A stretch of 64,000 nt of DNA from Notamacropus eugenii. Taxonomy: Eukaryota > Chordata > Mammalia > Diprotodontia > Macropodidae. Positions 34,931 to 47,595 of the stretch are shown in pieces. A model generated the notes under the pieces. That model searched no databases and had not been told where the DNA came from. It worked only from the letters and a program-made list of their open reading frames with translations. Position 1 is the first letter of the stretch, and every line of letters starts with the position of its first letter. Both the position numbers and the translations under genes were made by a program. The stretch spans positions 17,140,479 through 17,204,478 of the forward strand of contig NC_092872.1 in assembly GCF_028372415.1 (NCBI RefSeq), written 5' to 3'.

Positions 34931-36095
34931 CCAAAAGTTACTGAAAAACTAATAGCTCTGGTCATCTAGAGCAGTCACTCACTAAACCAATAAACTATTC
35001 ATACAAAAAGACAAATTCTTGACATGCAGTCAACTGACTTTAGGGAAATTAATAAATATGCATGTTCTTTCTATGCAGATGTTGCTATGTTTTGGTTTTA
35101 GTCCATGCTTGTTATTTTCTGAGCTTGCACTGTTGGTGAGTCTGCCTTTTTGCTACTGTTCATGTCTCCTTAAAATGAGTCACTCTGTCCCTTACTGTTG
35201 CATGTCAACCTTCTCTGTTTGTAGATATTCTTCCTGCAGTGCACAGTTCTGTGTTATTATTTATTTATTAACAAAGCTTTCTGATGATTTGTTTTCCTTT
35301 AAAAATGGGCTGGTTGATGTGTAGAAGAAAAAATAGTAAGACAAAGAAATAAATAATAGGTGTGGTTTAAACCCAGCAGCTCAAAACCACTCTGAAATAG
35401 CCTTTAACACAAAGGAACAATGATAGAAAGGAAGTTAGGGAAGAGGTATTGATCATCATACTTTCAGATAAATCCTAAAAGCCTGGATTTCTAAACACAC
35501 TCAGAAACAGGAAAGTTAATGAGATAGAATGACATAAACAAGATAGACTACAGTAAAACGGATATTTTTTTTAAAATTGGCTAAGAATGATGGTGGTGAC
35601 TTCAGACACATAATTATGTCTCAGCTGAGGAGTTAATAAAAGGAATTCATGGCAGAGATCATCCAAAGAGAATATTATAAATCACTTACATTTGGCTTTG
35701 AAATTATTTTATTAATATGCATTTATATTCATATGTGCACATATACATGCATATTTTGAATATATATGATATTAATTCATATTTATATACTTTCAAATGG
35801 TTTATTATTCAGTTAAATGAAGTTTTGTTGCAACCAAAATTTTTACATAATTCCGACAGAGAAAATTGCAGTCTAGATAAATAAATCAGCTTTATATTTT
35901 GATTATTCCTCTATAGGAATTACTGAGACTTTCCTATAACTCCAGAAATATGCAAAAAGTACTTCACCCTCGAAGTATGTAGAGCTAGCTCAAATCTGAT
36001 AGGCAGAACCAAATGTTTAATTTTCAGGGTAAGGATTTATAGTTCGGAAATCAGACAAGACTGCACATGAGGTCTTCAGTTATCATTTTTTTGAT
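34931..36095. other. Non-repetitive stretch, no gene supported
   Basis: A 101-codon plus opening at 35019-35324 begins with a TTG codon, is rich in Cys, Leu and Ser, and has no domain I recognise, so I treat it as chance. AT-rich thereafter. Confidence 0.35.
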
Positions 36096-36098
36096 CAC

Positions 36099-36220
36099 CT
36101 AGCTGGGTTGGGCAACCTTAGATCTCAAGGCCACATATGGTCTTCTAGGTCCACAAGTTCTGCACTTGAAAACCTAGAGGATTGTATGTAATCTCGAGGT
36201 TGCAGGTTCCCCAGCCCACT
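36099..36220. mobile_element. Short inverted-repeat DNA element (MITE, hAT-like)
   Basis: Arms of about 45 bp at 36104-36150 and 36172-36218 are imperfect reverse complements ('ggttgggcaaccttaga' against 'ggttgcaggttccccagccc'), around a 20-bp centre. The GC-rich 'ggcaacct...ggccacatatgg...ctaggt' pattern resembles non-autonomous hAT elements of mammals. No transposase. The family is not assigned. Confidence 0.55.
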
Positions 36221-37129
36221 TTAGACTAAGTAAAGTGATGAAGAAAATACTAATATTGAAGAATAAACTTGTCTCGTTGGTTTCCAGAGTCAATTGTTTT
36301 TAATACATAATGTATTTATTTTTCATTTCTTAACATTCACTTTCACAAGAAATTGAATTCAAAATTATCTCCCCATCTCTCCCCACCACTCACCCCAGGG
36401 CAGCATGCACCCCATCCACCCCTTCCTCCAGCCTGTGTTCCCTTCTATTACCCACAATTCTTCCATTCCCGTTCTCCTCTATTTTCCTATAGGGCAAAAT
36501 AGATTTCTATATTCCATTGCCTGAATAGTTTAATGTCCATTTACATGCTAAAATATTTTTAATTGAATTATTAAGTGAATTAAAATATATATAATATATA
36601 TTATATGCAAATGTAAATATATAATATATATTTAAATAAACAAATGAATATATAAATATATGAAATAAATATAATTTTTGGTGTTCTACAACCACTTCCA
36701 TATATCTTAGATTTTTTTCCCCCTCCCTCTGCCTCCTTCCCCACTCCCTCCCTGAGATGGGATACAATTTTATGTAGGTTCTACAATACATTCCTATTAC
36801 ATACATTTTCAGCATAGTCATATCGTATAGAAGAAATAAAAGGAATGGGAAAAATCAAAAAATAAAACAAAACATAGCACAAAAGAAATGGTCTGTTTAA
36901 TTCGGCAATCAAATTCCATAGTTATTTCTCTGCATGTAGAAGGCATTTTGCCTCAAAAGTCCTTTGGAATGTTTTAGGTTCTTGAATTGCTGTGAAAGGC
37001 TAAGTCTACCAGAAAAATTCCTTACATACTGTGGTTGTTGCTGTGTACAAAGTTCTCCTGGTTCTGCTCCTTTCACTCAGCATCAGATCCTATAGGTCTT
37101 TTTAGGCCTCTCTGAAGTCCTCCTATTCA

Positions 37130-37468
37130 TCATTTTTTCATATGACTATAGATAGCTTTAATTTCTTCCTCTGAAATCTGTCTGTTCACATTCTTTGACC
37201 ATTTATCAATTGGGAAATGACATGTATTCTTGTACATTTGACTCAGTTCTCTATATATTTTAGAAATCAGGCCTTTATCACAGACCCTAGTTGCAAAAAT
37301 TCTTTCCCAGTTTTCTGCTTCCCTCTTAATCTTGGTTGCATTCGATTTATTTGTGCAAAAACTTTTCATTTTAATGTAATCAAAGTTATCCATTTTGTAC
37401 TTCATAGTGTTTTCTATCACTTCTATAGTCAAAAATTTCTGCATTTTCCATAAATCTGATAAATACAC
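37130..37468 (-). pseudogene. L1 ORF2 fragment, 112 codons open
   Basis: Minus-strand frame with an ENWERIFATRVCDKGLISKI-like stretch and a CHFPIDKWSKNVNRQISEEE-like stretch, which in L1 ORF2 lie between the reverse transcriptase and the C-terminal Cys-rich end. It stops where the roughly 500-bp deletion begins. Too partial to be functional. Confidence 0.75.
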
Positions 37469-38067
37469 TATTCCTTACTCCACTAATTTGTTTATAATAT
37501 CAGTCTTTATACCTGGATCATGTACTCATTTGGACTTTATTCTTGTGTACAGTGTCAGGCATTGGTCTATGTTCAGATTCCACCATGCTGTTATCTAGTT
37601 TTCCCAGAAGTTTTTGTTGAACAGTAAATTCTTATCCCAGAAGCTGAGATCGTTGGGTTTATCAAACAGTAGATTGCTATATTTGTTGACTACTGTGTTT
37701 TGAGTACCTAACCTATTCCACTGGTGTACTCTGCTGTTTCTTAGTCAGTACCAAATGGTTTTAATAATTGCTGCTTTATAACACAATTTGAGATCTGATT
37801 GGTTTAAGTCACCTTCCCTAGTATTTCTTATCATTAGTTCCATTGATATACTGAAATTTTTGTTCTTCCAGATGAATTTTGATACTATCTTTTCTAGCTC
37901 TAGAAAATAATTATCTGATAGATTGATTAGTATGGCACTGAATAAGTAAATTTATTTAGGTAGAATTGTCATTTTTATTATATTGGTTTGGCCTACCCAT
38001 GAGCAACTGATGTTTTTCCATTTACTTAGTTCCACTTCAAGTTTTCCACTGACTTTACCACTTGGAG

Positions 38068-38240
<173 letters not shown>

Positions 38241-38269
38241 TAATGAAATTGTTTAATTGTCTATGGTGC

Positions 38270-38390
38270 TTTTTGGCCAGATATAATTTCCTTCCTTATC
38301 TCTTCTGATTACACCTATTTCTGCTTTTGCTTTATCTGAGATTAAGATTAGTACCTCTGCTTTTTTTTTACTTCAGATGAAGTACAATAT
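38270..38390 (-). pseudogene. L1 ORF2 endonuclease scrap
   Basis: Minus-strand translation gives AEVLILISDKAKAEIGVIRRDKEGNYI-like words in short pieces, resembling the L1 endonuclease segment with its conserved ISDK. It is the only endonuclease-domain trace I can point to in the window. Confidence 0.5.
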
Positions 38391-38962
38391 GAAAGCAATT
38401 TTTAGCATTCATTTTTAAAGTTTTGAGTTCCATATTCTCTCTCTCCCTCCCTCATTGAGAAAACAAGCAATTCAATATAGGTCATATATGTGTAACAATG
38501 CAAACACTTCCATAATAGTTATGTTGTAAAAGACTAACCGCATTTCCCTCTGTCCTATTCTGCCCTTCATTTCTTTCATTCTCTCTCTTGACCTGTCTTC
38601 CGACAATAGTGTTTGCTTCTGATTATCCCTTTCCCCAATTTGCTGTCCCTTCTATTATCTTCCCTCTCTAATCCCCTTCTCCCTTGCCTTCCTCCAGGGT
38701 AAAATAGATTTCCATATCAAATTGAGTGCGAGTTATTCCCTTCTTAAGCCAAATTCCATGAGAGTCAGGCTCAATTATTTCCTTTCATCAACCCCCTCCT
38801 CCCCTCCATTGTAGAAACTCTTTCTTCCATCTTTTATGTGAGATGATTTGCTGCATTCTACTTCTCCCTTTCTCTTACTCCTAGTACACTCCATTCAACA
38901 GTAAATTTTATTCTGTTAGGTTTTTTTCCTTCATATTCAGCTCACCCAGCCCTCTGTCTATG

Positions 38963-39036
38963 TATATGTATACACACACATACATACACTCATGTCCATA
39001 TACATACCTACACATAATAATATACACATACCTATA

Positions 39037-39095
<59 letters not shown>
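38963..39095. repeat. (CA)n/(CATA)n tract in HAL1 3'UTR
   Basis: Impure CATA/CA followed by perfect CA (about 39040-39084). It sits at the same place in HAL1 as the TG tract at 63184-63217. Confidence 0.95.
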
Positions 39096-39096
<1 letters not shown>

Positions 39097-39224
39097 TCCC
39101 TCTATCTATCCTGATACAGAAAAAAAGGCCTCATGAGTTACAAATAACATATTTCCATGTAGGAATGTAAACAGTTCAGCTCTGAGTTCCTTAAGGCTTA
39201 TCTATTTCCTATTTAGCTTTTCAT

Positions 39225-40165
39225 GTTTCTCTTAATTCTTGTATTTCAAAGTCAAATTTTCTATTCATCTCTTTTCTTTTCAACAAGAATGCTTGGAAGT
39301 GCTCTATTTCATTGAAATTCCATTTTTTACCCTGAAGTATTATACTCAGTTTTGCTGGGTAGGAGATTCTTGGTTTTAATACTATCTCCTGTGAACTCTG
39401 GAATATCATATTCCAAGCCATTTGACCCCTTAGTGTAGAAGCTACTGAATCCTCTTATCCTGACTGTATTTACGCATTGAATTGTTTCTTTCTATGTGCT
39501 TGTAATATTTTCCCTTTGACCTAGGAATTCTGGAATTTGGCTATTCTAGGAATTTTCCTTCAGGGATCTCTTTCAAGAGATGATAAGTGAATTCTTGCCA
39601 TTTCTATTTTACCCTTTATGTCTAGAATACCAGGGCAATTTTTCTTGATAATTTCTTGGAAGATGATATCTAGGCTCTTTATTTGATAGTACTTTTCGGG
39701 TAGACCAATAATTTTTAAATGATCTCTCTTGAATCTATTTTCCAGGTCGGTTGTTTTTCCAATGAGATATTTCACATTGCCTTCTATTTTTTCATTCTTT
39801 TGATTTTGTTTTGTAATTTCTCTTTCTCATAAAGTCATTAGCTTTCATCTGCTCCATTCTAATTTTTAAAGAACTATTTTTTTCAGTGAGCTTTTGAACC
39901 TCCTTTTCCATAGGGTCAATTTTTGCTTTTTAAAGCATTCTTCTCCTCATTGGCTTTTTGGACCTCTTTTGCCATTTGGGGTAGTCTATTTTTAAAGGTG
40001 TTATTTTCTTCAGCATTTTGGGGGTCTCTTTTAGCAAGCTGTTGACTCGTTTTTCATGATTTTCTTGCGTTACACTTCTTTCTCTTCCCAATTTTTCCTC
40101 CACCTCTCTTACTTGATTTTCAAAATCCTTTTTGAGCTTTTCCATAGCCTGAGACCATCGCATAT
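39225..40165 (-). pseudogene. HAL1/L1 ORF1 (antisense), frameshifted
   Basis: Three open pieces carry the ORF1 product in order on minus: 40163-39930 (coiled-coil start, MRWSQAMEKLKKDFENQV), 39775-39560 (KYLIGKTTDLENRFKRDHLKIIGLPE: end of coiled coil and start of the RRM), and 39421-39221 (C-terminal domain, ending KFDFEIQELRET). They lie in different frames or are separated by stops, so no full protein is possible. It is less decayed than the copy at 831-1800. Confidence 0.8.
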
Positions 40166-41069
40166 ATTTTTAGAGGTTTTGGATGAAGAAGCCTTGACTT
40201 TTCCGTATTCCTCTGATGGTATGCTTTGTTCTTCCTCATCTGAAAGGAGGGAAGATAATACCTGTTCATCAAAAAAGTAACCTTTTATAGTCTTATTTTT
40301 CCCCCTTTTTGGGCATTTTCCCAGTCAGTTATTTGACTTTTTGATTCCATTGTCAAGTGGAGAGTATACTCTAGGGATCTGTAAGTTCTCAGTTCCTCTG
40401 AGGTGGCACAATCAAGGGAGAGGTCCCGGTCTGTACTCTGGTCTGTGAGCAGCCAAAAACACTCTCATCTGCCCAGGATTTGTGAGTAGAATTCCCTTTC
40501 CACAGCCACTACCAACTCCACCACACCAGCTCTCTTCCTCACCCTAGTTCCTCCTCTCATAACTGAGACCCAGATCAGCCATTAGATTCCACTAGGGTTT
40601 TTAGGCCAGGACTCCAAAAGTGGACACTGTTGCATTGACTACTCTTGCCCTGAGGTCAGGAGTGGGACCAGGGCTCACCCAAGTGAAAGAGCTTTCTGAC
40701 TTACCTTTCAAGGTCTCTTTGGTGCTTGTGGGTTGAGAAATCTTGGAACCACAGCTGCTACCCATAATTCTGTGTACTCAGACCTGTCCAGTACTATCCA
40801 TGCAGTGCTGCACCACCACGGTTGGGCTGTGAACTGCTCCAAGCCCTGTGTGATAGACCTTTCCTATTGGGCTTCCATGATAACTTGGGCTGGAATCTCT
40901 TTCATTCTGTCATTTTGTCACTTCTGCTGCTCTAGACTTTGTTTAGAGTCATTTTTACCAGTATTTTATGGGCTATGGGGGAGACCTTCTACCAGTCCAT
41001 ACCTCTACTCCACCATCTTGGTTCCACCTCCAAGCAAGTCAGTTATTAAACATTTATATGCCCACCCAT

Positions 41070-41290
41070 GGTGGCATATACACATACACATATGTATCTA
41101 TGTGTACATAAAATATACAAGATGTGTGTTCATGTATATATGCATATATATACACACATAGCTATGTAACTACACATAGTTATATAACTCTATATGTGTT
41201 CACACATATAAAACTACATATACATAATGATATCCATATATATCTATAAGTATCTATCTATATTCATCTATCAATATAGTCATAAAAGAT
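41070..41290. repeat. Degenerate (CACATA/TATC)n tract
   Basis: Long impure alternating purine-pyrimidine sequence just beyond the HAL1 5' end. Confidence 0.75.
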
Positions 41291-42585
41291 TACAGAACTC
41301 TGTGTATGTATGTGTGTGGGTATGTAAGATTAAAAAGCCCTTTAAAGTCCATATTTGTCAAGCTATATACATACGTGCTGAATTTGAAAATCAAAGGCTA
41401 ACTACAAGATGAGTCAATCCTTTTCTGTTTTTTCAAACAATAATGATGTCTCAAAGCCTTAAAGGCTGGATCTTAGAGCACAGAGGTAAAATAATGCTTT
41501 AGCAGGAGAACCCTTTCAAGGATAAAGATGATAGAGACCACCATTTAAAAAAAATTATTTTACTCTGTTCACAAGTGTGGCACCACGCATTGGAATGTCT
41601 AAATATATGGGCCTGGGAGAATTGCCCTCTGACAAACTGAAATGAAACACTGGGGAAGGACATCACAAAAACAGCTATTTTTTACCCTTACTAGGACTGG
41701 ACTATTAGGAAATGCATATATCTGTAAATACCAGTGAACAAATGTGGAATCCAAGACACATGCAAGTGTATACCATCTTATTTCCTAATTAAGCAATATG
41801 TATAGTTTTCAAAGTTTGAAGCTAATCCCCTTCCTCACTCAGGAGCAATAGCATAGTGCTTACATCTCTCCCTGGTGTCCTCTATGGTAGCTTCTTAAAT
41901 ATAATATAATGAAAACTGACGATCATCACCTTTTTGATAATGTAACATCTTATAAATCATAGGAAAATGGTTATTGTCATTTTAGTTTTGTTTATTTTAC
42001 TGTAATCTCTTTCAAAACTTCTGATCCACATATGCATGTAATATTACAACTATTAGGCACAATATGGCTTATAGAGCCCTTAACATTTATCAGTGAGAAC
42101 TATTCATCAGAGAATTTGATTCAGTAGAGCAATCCATTAACCAGCCAGGACTACTAATAGAGGTTACCACATATACGTACACATACACACAAACCCATAT
42201 ACACATGCAAAGAGATTTAAATCCTTCATTATACTTGGTTTAACACTCAATTTTTTCTCAGTCGCAGAGTACACAATTACAGCACCAGAAGGTTGATCAA
42301 AAAATGCTGGGTGGTCTAAGATTTATGGCACTATCTAGGCACGTTGTTTGGCATGCAGTGGATGTAAGTAAATGTATTGGCAATACAGGAATGAATGAGA
42401 ATTTTAGCACATATCAGAAGAACTGAATTCATCTGAAAGAGCTAATAATAAAGGCATCCATCATGCCAAATTTTCTGAGTAATTACTAAAATATCATAAT
42501 GATGATCAAAATGAAGTGAAATTTTTTTTAAGAACTTGAACACAAGTTTGGAAATGTAACTGAGTACAGTAGTTTCATCTCCCCT
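41291..42585. other. Non-repetitive stretch, no gene seen
   Basis: No repeat recognised except a small CATA/CACA run near 42170-42210. 41420-42165 is compositionally even and could be a conserved non-coding segment. Confidence 0.3.
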
Positions 42586-42589
42586 AGGT

Positions 42590-43070
42590 TTCACAACTGC
42601 AATGATTTCACTGTGTTGTTTTCAGCAAAAAAAGAAATGTGATCCACTGGGGACCTGGCTGTAGGATGTTTCATTGTTTTTCATATTAAAATGTAATAAA
42701 GGGGATGAGCTGAGCAAGCCTAAAAAGTCAGTTCTACAGAAATGTCAGCGACTGAAACAGATATGACAGCTACAGTTGGGGAGCAGGAATGTGAGAGTCA
42801 CCATTCAAGGTGGGAAGGAAATAAAACTCTGATTTTCAACGCAGAGGAACCCAGAGCTGGAACTAAAGTTTAATCATTCTGATATTAATATTATCACCAA
42901 TAAATTTCAAAGCAATAGGGCTTCAGCCTAAACCTTACAATATATCACTAATGCAGCTACGACTAGTGTTGTGAGGCACATAAAATAAAACTGACACAGT
43001 AAATATCAGTTAATAGTCAAATCTCTCCTATATTCAGAGCCAAAGAATAATATTGCAAATTATGTTTAAA
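42590..43070. other. Non-repetitive segment, candidate conserved non-coding element
   Basis: A mixed-composition segment with isolated CpGs ('cagcgactgaaacag', 'ttcaacgcagaggaac', 'gcagctacgactag') and no repeat match by eye. Confidence 0.22.
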
Positions 43071-43254
43071 GCTATTATTTTTGTGGTTTTTAAAAGAACC
43101 ATTATGAAGATGATATGTTTATTGATATGATATATTTAATATAATATGATATATTTAAGTTAAACCTTTGTACATCTAGTTTTAAACTAATGAACATGAA
43201 AATAATGATAATAGCTTGGGGTATCCAGATTTATGAGTTCATCAGTTTGGGGAG

Positions 43255-43430
43255 CTCACCATATGGAAACATCCTTGCGTTATCCACAGTAGTGATTAAT
43301 CTGCACTTTCCAGTCTTAGGGCCCTATGATGTTAAGAGACATATCCAAGGTCACACGGCTAAAATGAATCAAAGTCAGGCTATGGACCTAAGTCTTCTTG
43401 GTTCCTAGGTCATTTCCCTGTGTATCATGA
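43255..43430 (-). mobile_element. MIR-like SINE (antisense)
   Basis: 'agacatatccaaggtcacac' and 'cttcttggttcctaggtc' in reverse CORE-SINE order. Confidence 0.65.
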
Positions 43431-43604
43431 TATACTGTCTTTATAATGACTGACATTTTTTAGTAAAGTTTGTTCATAGGCTAACAAAAGATGATTTCTG
43501 AACATCCTCATACTTCAGGTCACAGACACTGTGTGTATGTGTGTGTGCGCATACATGCATGCTAATAACGTCCCATAAAATTTTCTAATTATTAGTTACA
43601 CCTG

Positions 43605-43665
43605 TAAGTCAAGAAGAATGTGTTAAATACCTACTATGTTCCAGGAATTATGCTAAGTGATAAGT
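43605..43665 (-). mobile_element. L2/MIR terminal fragment (antisense)
   Basis: 'gttaaatacctactatgttc' and 'gaattatgctaagtgataa' match the common terminus. Short. Confidence 0.45.
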
Positions 43666-43989
43666 TATGCCTAAACACGAACCTAATTAAAAAAACACAT
43701 CTGAATTGTTGTTTCCTTATTAGATTGGAGTTCCTTCATAATTAGGGCATCTAAAAAGACAAAATAAAAATAAACAGATGGCTGGTTTCCTCTTTCTTAA
43801 AAGCACAGTGTTGAAATTATAAAATACTGGGTACTTCATAAATTGCATAGCTGTTAATAATTTCGGAACAATCATTAGCTGTTTCTCAGTACTAATGCCA
43901 AGACAGTTTTCTGGCTTATGAAAGCCAGAAGACTAAAAAATGAAATGCCAATATTATTGAATAAGAAGAAAGTACACAGAGGTGGCAGG

Positions 43990-44175
43990 TTGTTTGCCAC
44001 TTTAGCAAAGGACCATAGTATCATAAGACCATCAATCTAAAGCAGCGAGAATCTCAGAGGTCATCTAGTCCAACTCTCTTCTTAACAAAAAACTGAGGCC
44101 TGAGGAGTTGAAGTGACTTTCTATATGTCATATGAGTGGCAAAACCCAGAGGCAGGAATTTCAGGAAGGTTAACT
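43990..44175 (-). mobile_element. SINE with CR1/L3-like end (antisense)
   Basis: 'ctcagaggtcatctagtcca' precedes a CORE-like 'aactgaggcctgaggagttg' and 'gaagtgactttctatatgtc'. Sense-strand relatives are at 46345-46500 and an antisense one at 61195-61385. Confidence 0.55.
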
Positions 44176-44217
44176 ACATGATAAGATCGGAAGGGTATTT
44201 CAAAAGAGAAAGTTAAA

Positions 44218-44500
44218 TATTTTTTCTTTTTTTTTAAATAGTATTTTATATGTTTCCCAGTTATATGTCAAAAGAAATTTTAGGATTCATTTTTATAAAA
44301 TTTTGAATTCCAAATTTTTCTCCCTCCCTCCCTCTTCTGAAAATGTTAGGTATTTTGATATAGTTTATATATGTGCTATTATGCAAAAAATTCCATATTA
44401 GTCCCAGTTATAAAAGAAGAAACAAAATGGAGGAAAAAAAGCATAAGAAAGAATAAAACAAGTGAAAAAATATGTTGTATTAGAGTGACAGCACTGTTAG
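44218..44500 (-). mobile_element. L1 3'UTR, 5'-truncated (antisense)
   Basis: T-rich start, 'ttcccagttatatgtcaaaa', 'ttttgaattccaaattttt', 'ctccctccctccctcttct' and 'atatagtttatatatgtgct' are the L1 3'UTR in reverse. Confidence 0.8.
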
Positions 44501-44564
44501 AGGAGAGAAAAGTGTGCATACAAAAATGTATAGTCATCACCTGATATTCCTTACAAAAAATTTG

Positions 44565-44935
44565 GTTATGGATGTGGAGTGAGATAGAGATAGTGAGGAG
44601 TGGTTGTGAGCCTGAGGATGGTGCTGCCCTCTAGTAATAGGGAAGGAGAAAGGAATAGCTTATGGGGAAAGATACTGAATTGGGTTTTGAACATATTTTA
44701 AGATGACTCCTGGAAATCCAATTTGAGATGTTTGGAAGATTGCTGGAGATGCAAGATCTTAGGTTAGCACAGATTGGGGCAGGATAGGTAGATCTGAGAA
44801 TTATAAACATAAAAATTCTAATTAAATCCATGTCAGATGATGGGTTCACTAGCTGAAGCAGTATAGATTACAAAGAGAATACAGTCTGAGACAGAACCCT
44901 GAGAGATACCTACAATTAGAGAAGATGCTACTATT
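44565..44935 (-). pseudogene. L2 ORF2 reverse transcriptase remnant (antisense)
   Basis: The minus-strand frame at 44849-44631 contains ANLRSCISSNLPNISNWI followed by SRSHLKI, resembling the segment of L2/CR1 reverse transcriptase just after the catalytic YADD. The YADD position itself reads MFII, so the catalytic site is lost. Only part of the domain remains. Confidence 0.65.
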
Positions 44936-45545
44936 TAGGTAATCAAGAATAAGTTTTGCTAATTAATTCACATGAAAGTGAATTACTGTAAACAGTATTT
45001 ATTTTATTATCTCTTCTATTTAGTTGGAACCAGAAGTTTCTTTAAAGGAATAAGGCTATGAAAAAATAAGACTGGAAATTTCAGCAACAGTAAGGGCACA
45101 TTTTTTTGGGAGGGGGTGAGATTCTAGGGCACTCTGAACATGGCTTGTATTTGGTCTCCAATAATTTCTACATGTAATCCTTCTGTTGGTACTACACAGA
45201 CTATACCTGTTCTAGTTCTAATACTACTCCTTTTTACCTGGAAGACAATAAAGAAATTTATGTTCCGTGAAAAGGGGGATTTCCACCATTGTAACATCAA
45301 AGATGAATCTTAGATTGGGTTACAGATATGCCACTATTCCTGAATGTGGATCAAATTCTCAGATGGTTTGTTTATATGCTTAGACATGTTTATGTGTATT
45401 CTCTTTTGGGAGCAGATTGAAGGTGGGATCTGAGATTGTGTTTGTGTAGGGAACCCCCAGTGAGGAAGTTCGCTTTAGAGAGAGATGCAGTTTGGCACCA
45501 ATAGAAAAACTTAGAGTTTTAGAGAGTTTCTTGGGACACTGAGAG
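44936..45545. other. Unassigned, no gene seen
   Basis: No repeat family recognised. Confidence 0.35.
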
Positions 45546-45549
45546 GGTA

Positions 45550-45652
45550 AGTGACATAGAAAAGATGTCACAAAACCAGGACATATCAGTATCAGGAATT
45601 GAACTCAAATCTTCCTGATTGTGAGGACAGCTCTGTTCACTAAATCAAGGTG
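45550..45652 (-). mobile_element. MIR head fragment (antisense)
   Basis: 'ggaattgaactcaaatcttc' carries the B box in reverse; followed by 'ctgttcactaaatcaagg'. Confidence 0.5.
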
Positions 45653-45654
45653 AG

Positions 45655-45950
45655 TTTCCTCCTTTTCCTTTCCCTTTTCTCACTCTCCCTTTTCTTCTCC
45701 TTCCCCCTCTTCTCTATTTCTACATCTTTCTGTCTCTGTCTCTTCTCTGTCTTTCTCTTTGCCCCTATGCTGACTGTCTTATGCTACACTGCATGCATAC
45801 ATGTGCTGTATATATATACAAATACACACATACGTAGCACATGTATATACACATGTGTGTATAAATTCATACAAGTACATATATATGTATATATGTGTGT
45901 ATATATATATATACACACATATACAAATGCATACTTCTATACATATACAG
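45655..45950. repeat. Pyrimidine-rich tract and (CATA/TATA)n microsatellite
   Basis: 45655-45760 is C/T-rich; 45795-45945 is an impure alternating purine-pyrimidine tract. Plus-strand openings here are low-complexity artefacts. Confidence 0.85.
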
Positions 45951-46340
45951 AGTCAAACTAGAAAGACAGAAAGATTAAGTTACATTTTCCAGAGCTCACG
46001 CCATTGGTTAGTGACAGTCAAGAGTAAACGTAAGCCTCATGGCCTCTGATCTCTTTTTATTTCCTTAATGGATTCATTATATCTCCAGGATTAGAACTGG
46101 TTCCTCTTTTCCTGGGCCAGAAATTTTCCAACCTTATGTTTACATATGCTTGAGAGAAGGATAGCATGGAAAATTTTCATTTTATCTTCTGATTCCACCT
46201 TACCTCAGTGTTCAGACCTGCTCACCATGAGCACTGAGAGAGATGTCTAAGGAACAATTTCCCTTTGAACAAGTTCAGGGGTGGAATATGGATTCTCTGA
46301 AATATTCATAAGAACCAATAGGAAAATGGCAGGTAAAAAT
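45951..46340. other. Unassigned
   Basis: Nothing recognised. Confidence 0.35.
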
Positions 46341-46344
46341 CGAA

Positions 46345-46500
46345 ACAAATATCTCATGTGTCTTATAAGGCACATTGGGCAAATTATTAACTGTGTAACC
46401 TTGATTTCCGCAATGGTTATCATTTTTCTCATCAGTAAAATGAAGTTATTTTACTAGATGATCTCTAAGGTCTCTTCATGATCAATATAATGCTAAGAAT
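46345..46500 (+). mobile_element. SINE with CR1/L3-like end
   Basis: 'aactgtgtaaccttgatttc', 'tttctcatcagtaaaatgaa', then 'actagatgatctctaaggtc' and 'tcttcatgatcaatataatg'. Confidence 0.55.
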
Positions 46501-46566
46501 ATATTATATATGTATATATATATATACACACACAATATACATATATATATAATCTCTACACACACA
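46500..46566. repeat. (TA)n(CA)n microsatellite
   Basis: Follows the SINE end directly. Confidence 0.9.
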
Positions 46567-47450
46567 TTTGAGGGTTTGCTTTCATTAACCTAGAAAAAAA
46601 GATTTTCAGAAATATCCTCACTATAAGTGAAAAGCCAAATATTATCATCACTTTCTGCTTTTGAAATACCCTCAACATTCATTTTAAATATAAGCATTTA
46701 GATTGATATTAATTTACAGACTGAACAAACAACATGAAAAGACATAGATATAATGAGCTGTCTGGATAACTCAGACTGCTTGCTCTTCAACCAGACACAC
46801 ACACAAACATATGAGAGGCAGATGGAAAAGAAGTAAGGAGTTGAATTGAGTTGAGTTTCAACCAAGTGAAAGGACCTATTATTTTCCAGGTAGTTTTGAC
46901 TGAGGCCTAATGAAAATCCTTGGAATTAGTCCATTTTAATGAACCGTTAGCATCTTTGCCCAGTAACTACACTGTCACATTAGATTTTTCAAATGAGGTG
47001 TTTGTACCAATGAGTCATTTCCCTAGAGAATGGCTAGTTAGGAAAGGAAATAAATGAGAAAAGGGGCACTGGGGAATATAAACCTTAGATGGGCAAATTT
47101 GGTTACTCTGAGCATTATCTTCATATGACCTTAAAAACAAATCACTTAATAAACTAATTGATGCTCACCTCTCTGAGTATATTAGGAAACTTAAATAAAT
47201 TGGAGATCATAGACATGATGAATGTTGAAGTTCCTGATTTCTATATGGTAGATGCAATGACACCAGGAAAACAAATATTTTTGGCCAGAGGTTTATAATG
47301 AATGCAATGACTTCAACATTAGTAAATACTTGAAATTCACTAACATTTTCGTTTAATGATATCTATGGCTCGCTTAGACTTTCATTTCATCATGCCCAGA
47401 GATCACACTTTGGCTTCGGTGCTCCACATTCTTGTGGAGACAAGCTTTAG
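46567..47450. other. Non-repetitive stretch, no gene seen
   Basis: No repeat family or long open frame. Confidence 0.35.
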
Positions 47451-47454
47451 AAGA

Positions 47455-47595
47455 TTCATTTAATGTGTGACCTTAAGAAGGTCACTCTATTTGTCTGTCC
47501 CACAAGTTTCTTCATCTCTAACAAGATGTACTAGTGGCTAGACCAGATGATATAACAGCCTTTTTACTCTAACACCTTGTGATATTTAGTAAATT
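47455..47595 (+). mobile_element. MIR-like SINE fragment
   Basis: 'taatgtgtgaccttaagaag', 'gtcactctatttgtctgtcc' and 'tttcttcatctctaacaag'. Confidence 0.55.

Noticed and set aside
35019..35324. 101-codon plus-strand open frame with hydrophobic, Cys-rich product
   Set aside because: Starts on TTG, no recognisable domain, no promoter or splice context; such lengths occur by chance in 64 kb.
36507..36821. 104-codon minus-strand open frame
   Set aside because: Spans the L1 3'UTR and AT-rich tail inside the HAL1/L1 nest; Tyr/Ile-rich low complexity.
40733..41161. 142-codon plus-strand open frame
   Set aside because: It is the reverse complement of the HAL1 5'UTR and ends in a CATA-type microsatellite. 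No domain; antisense shadow.
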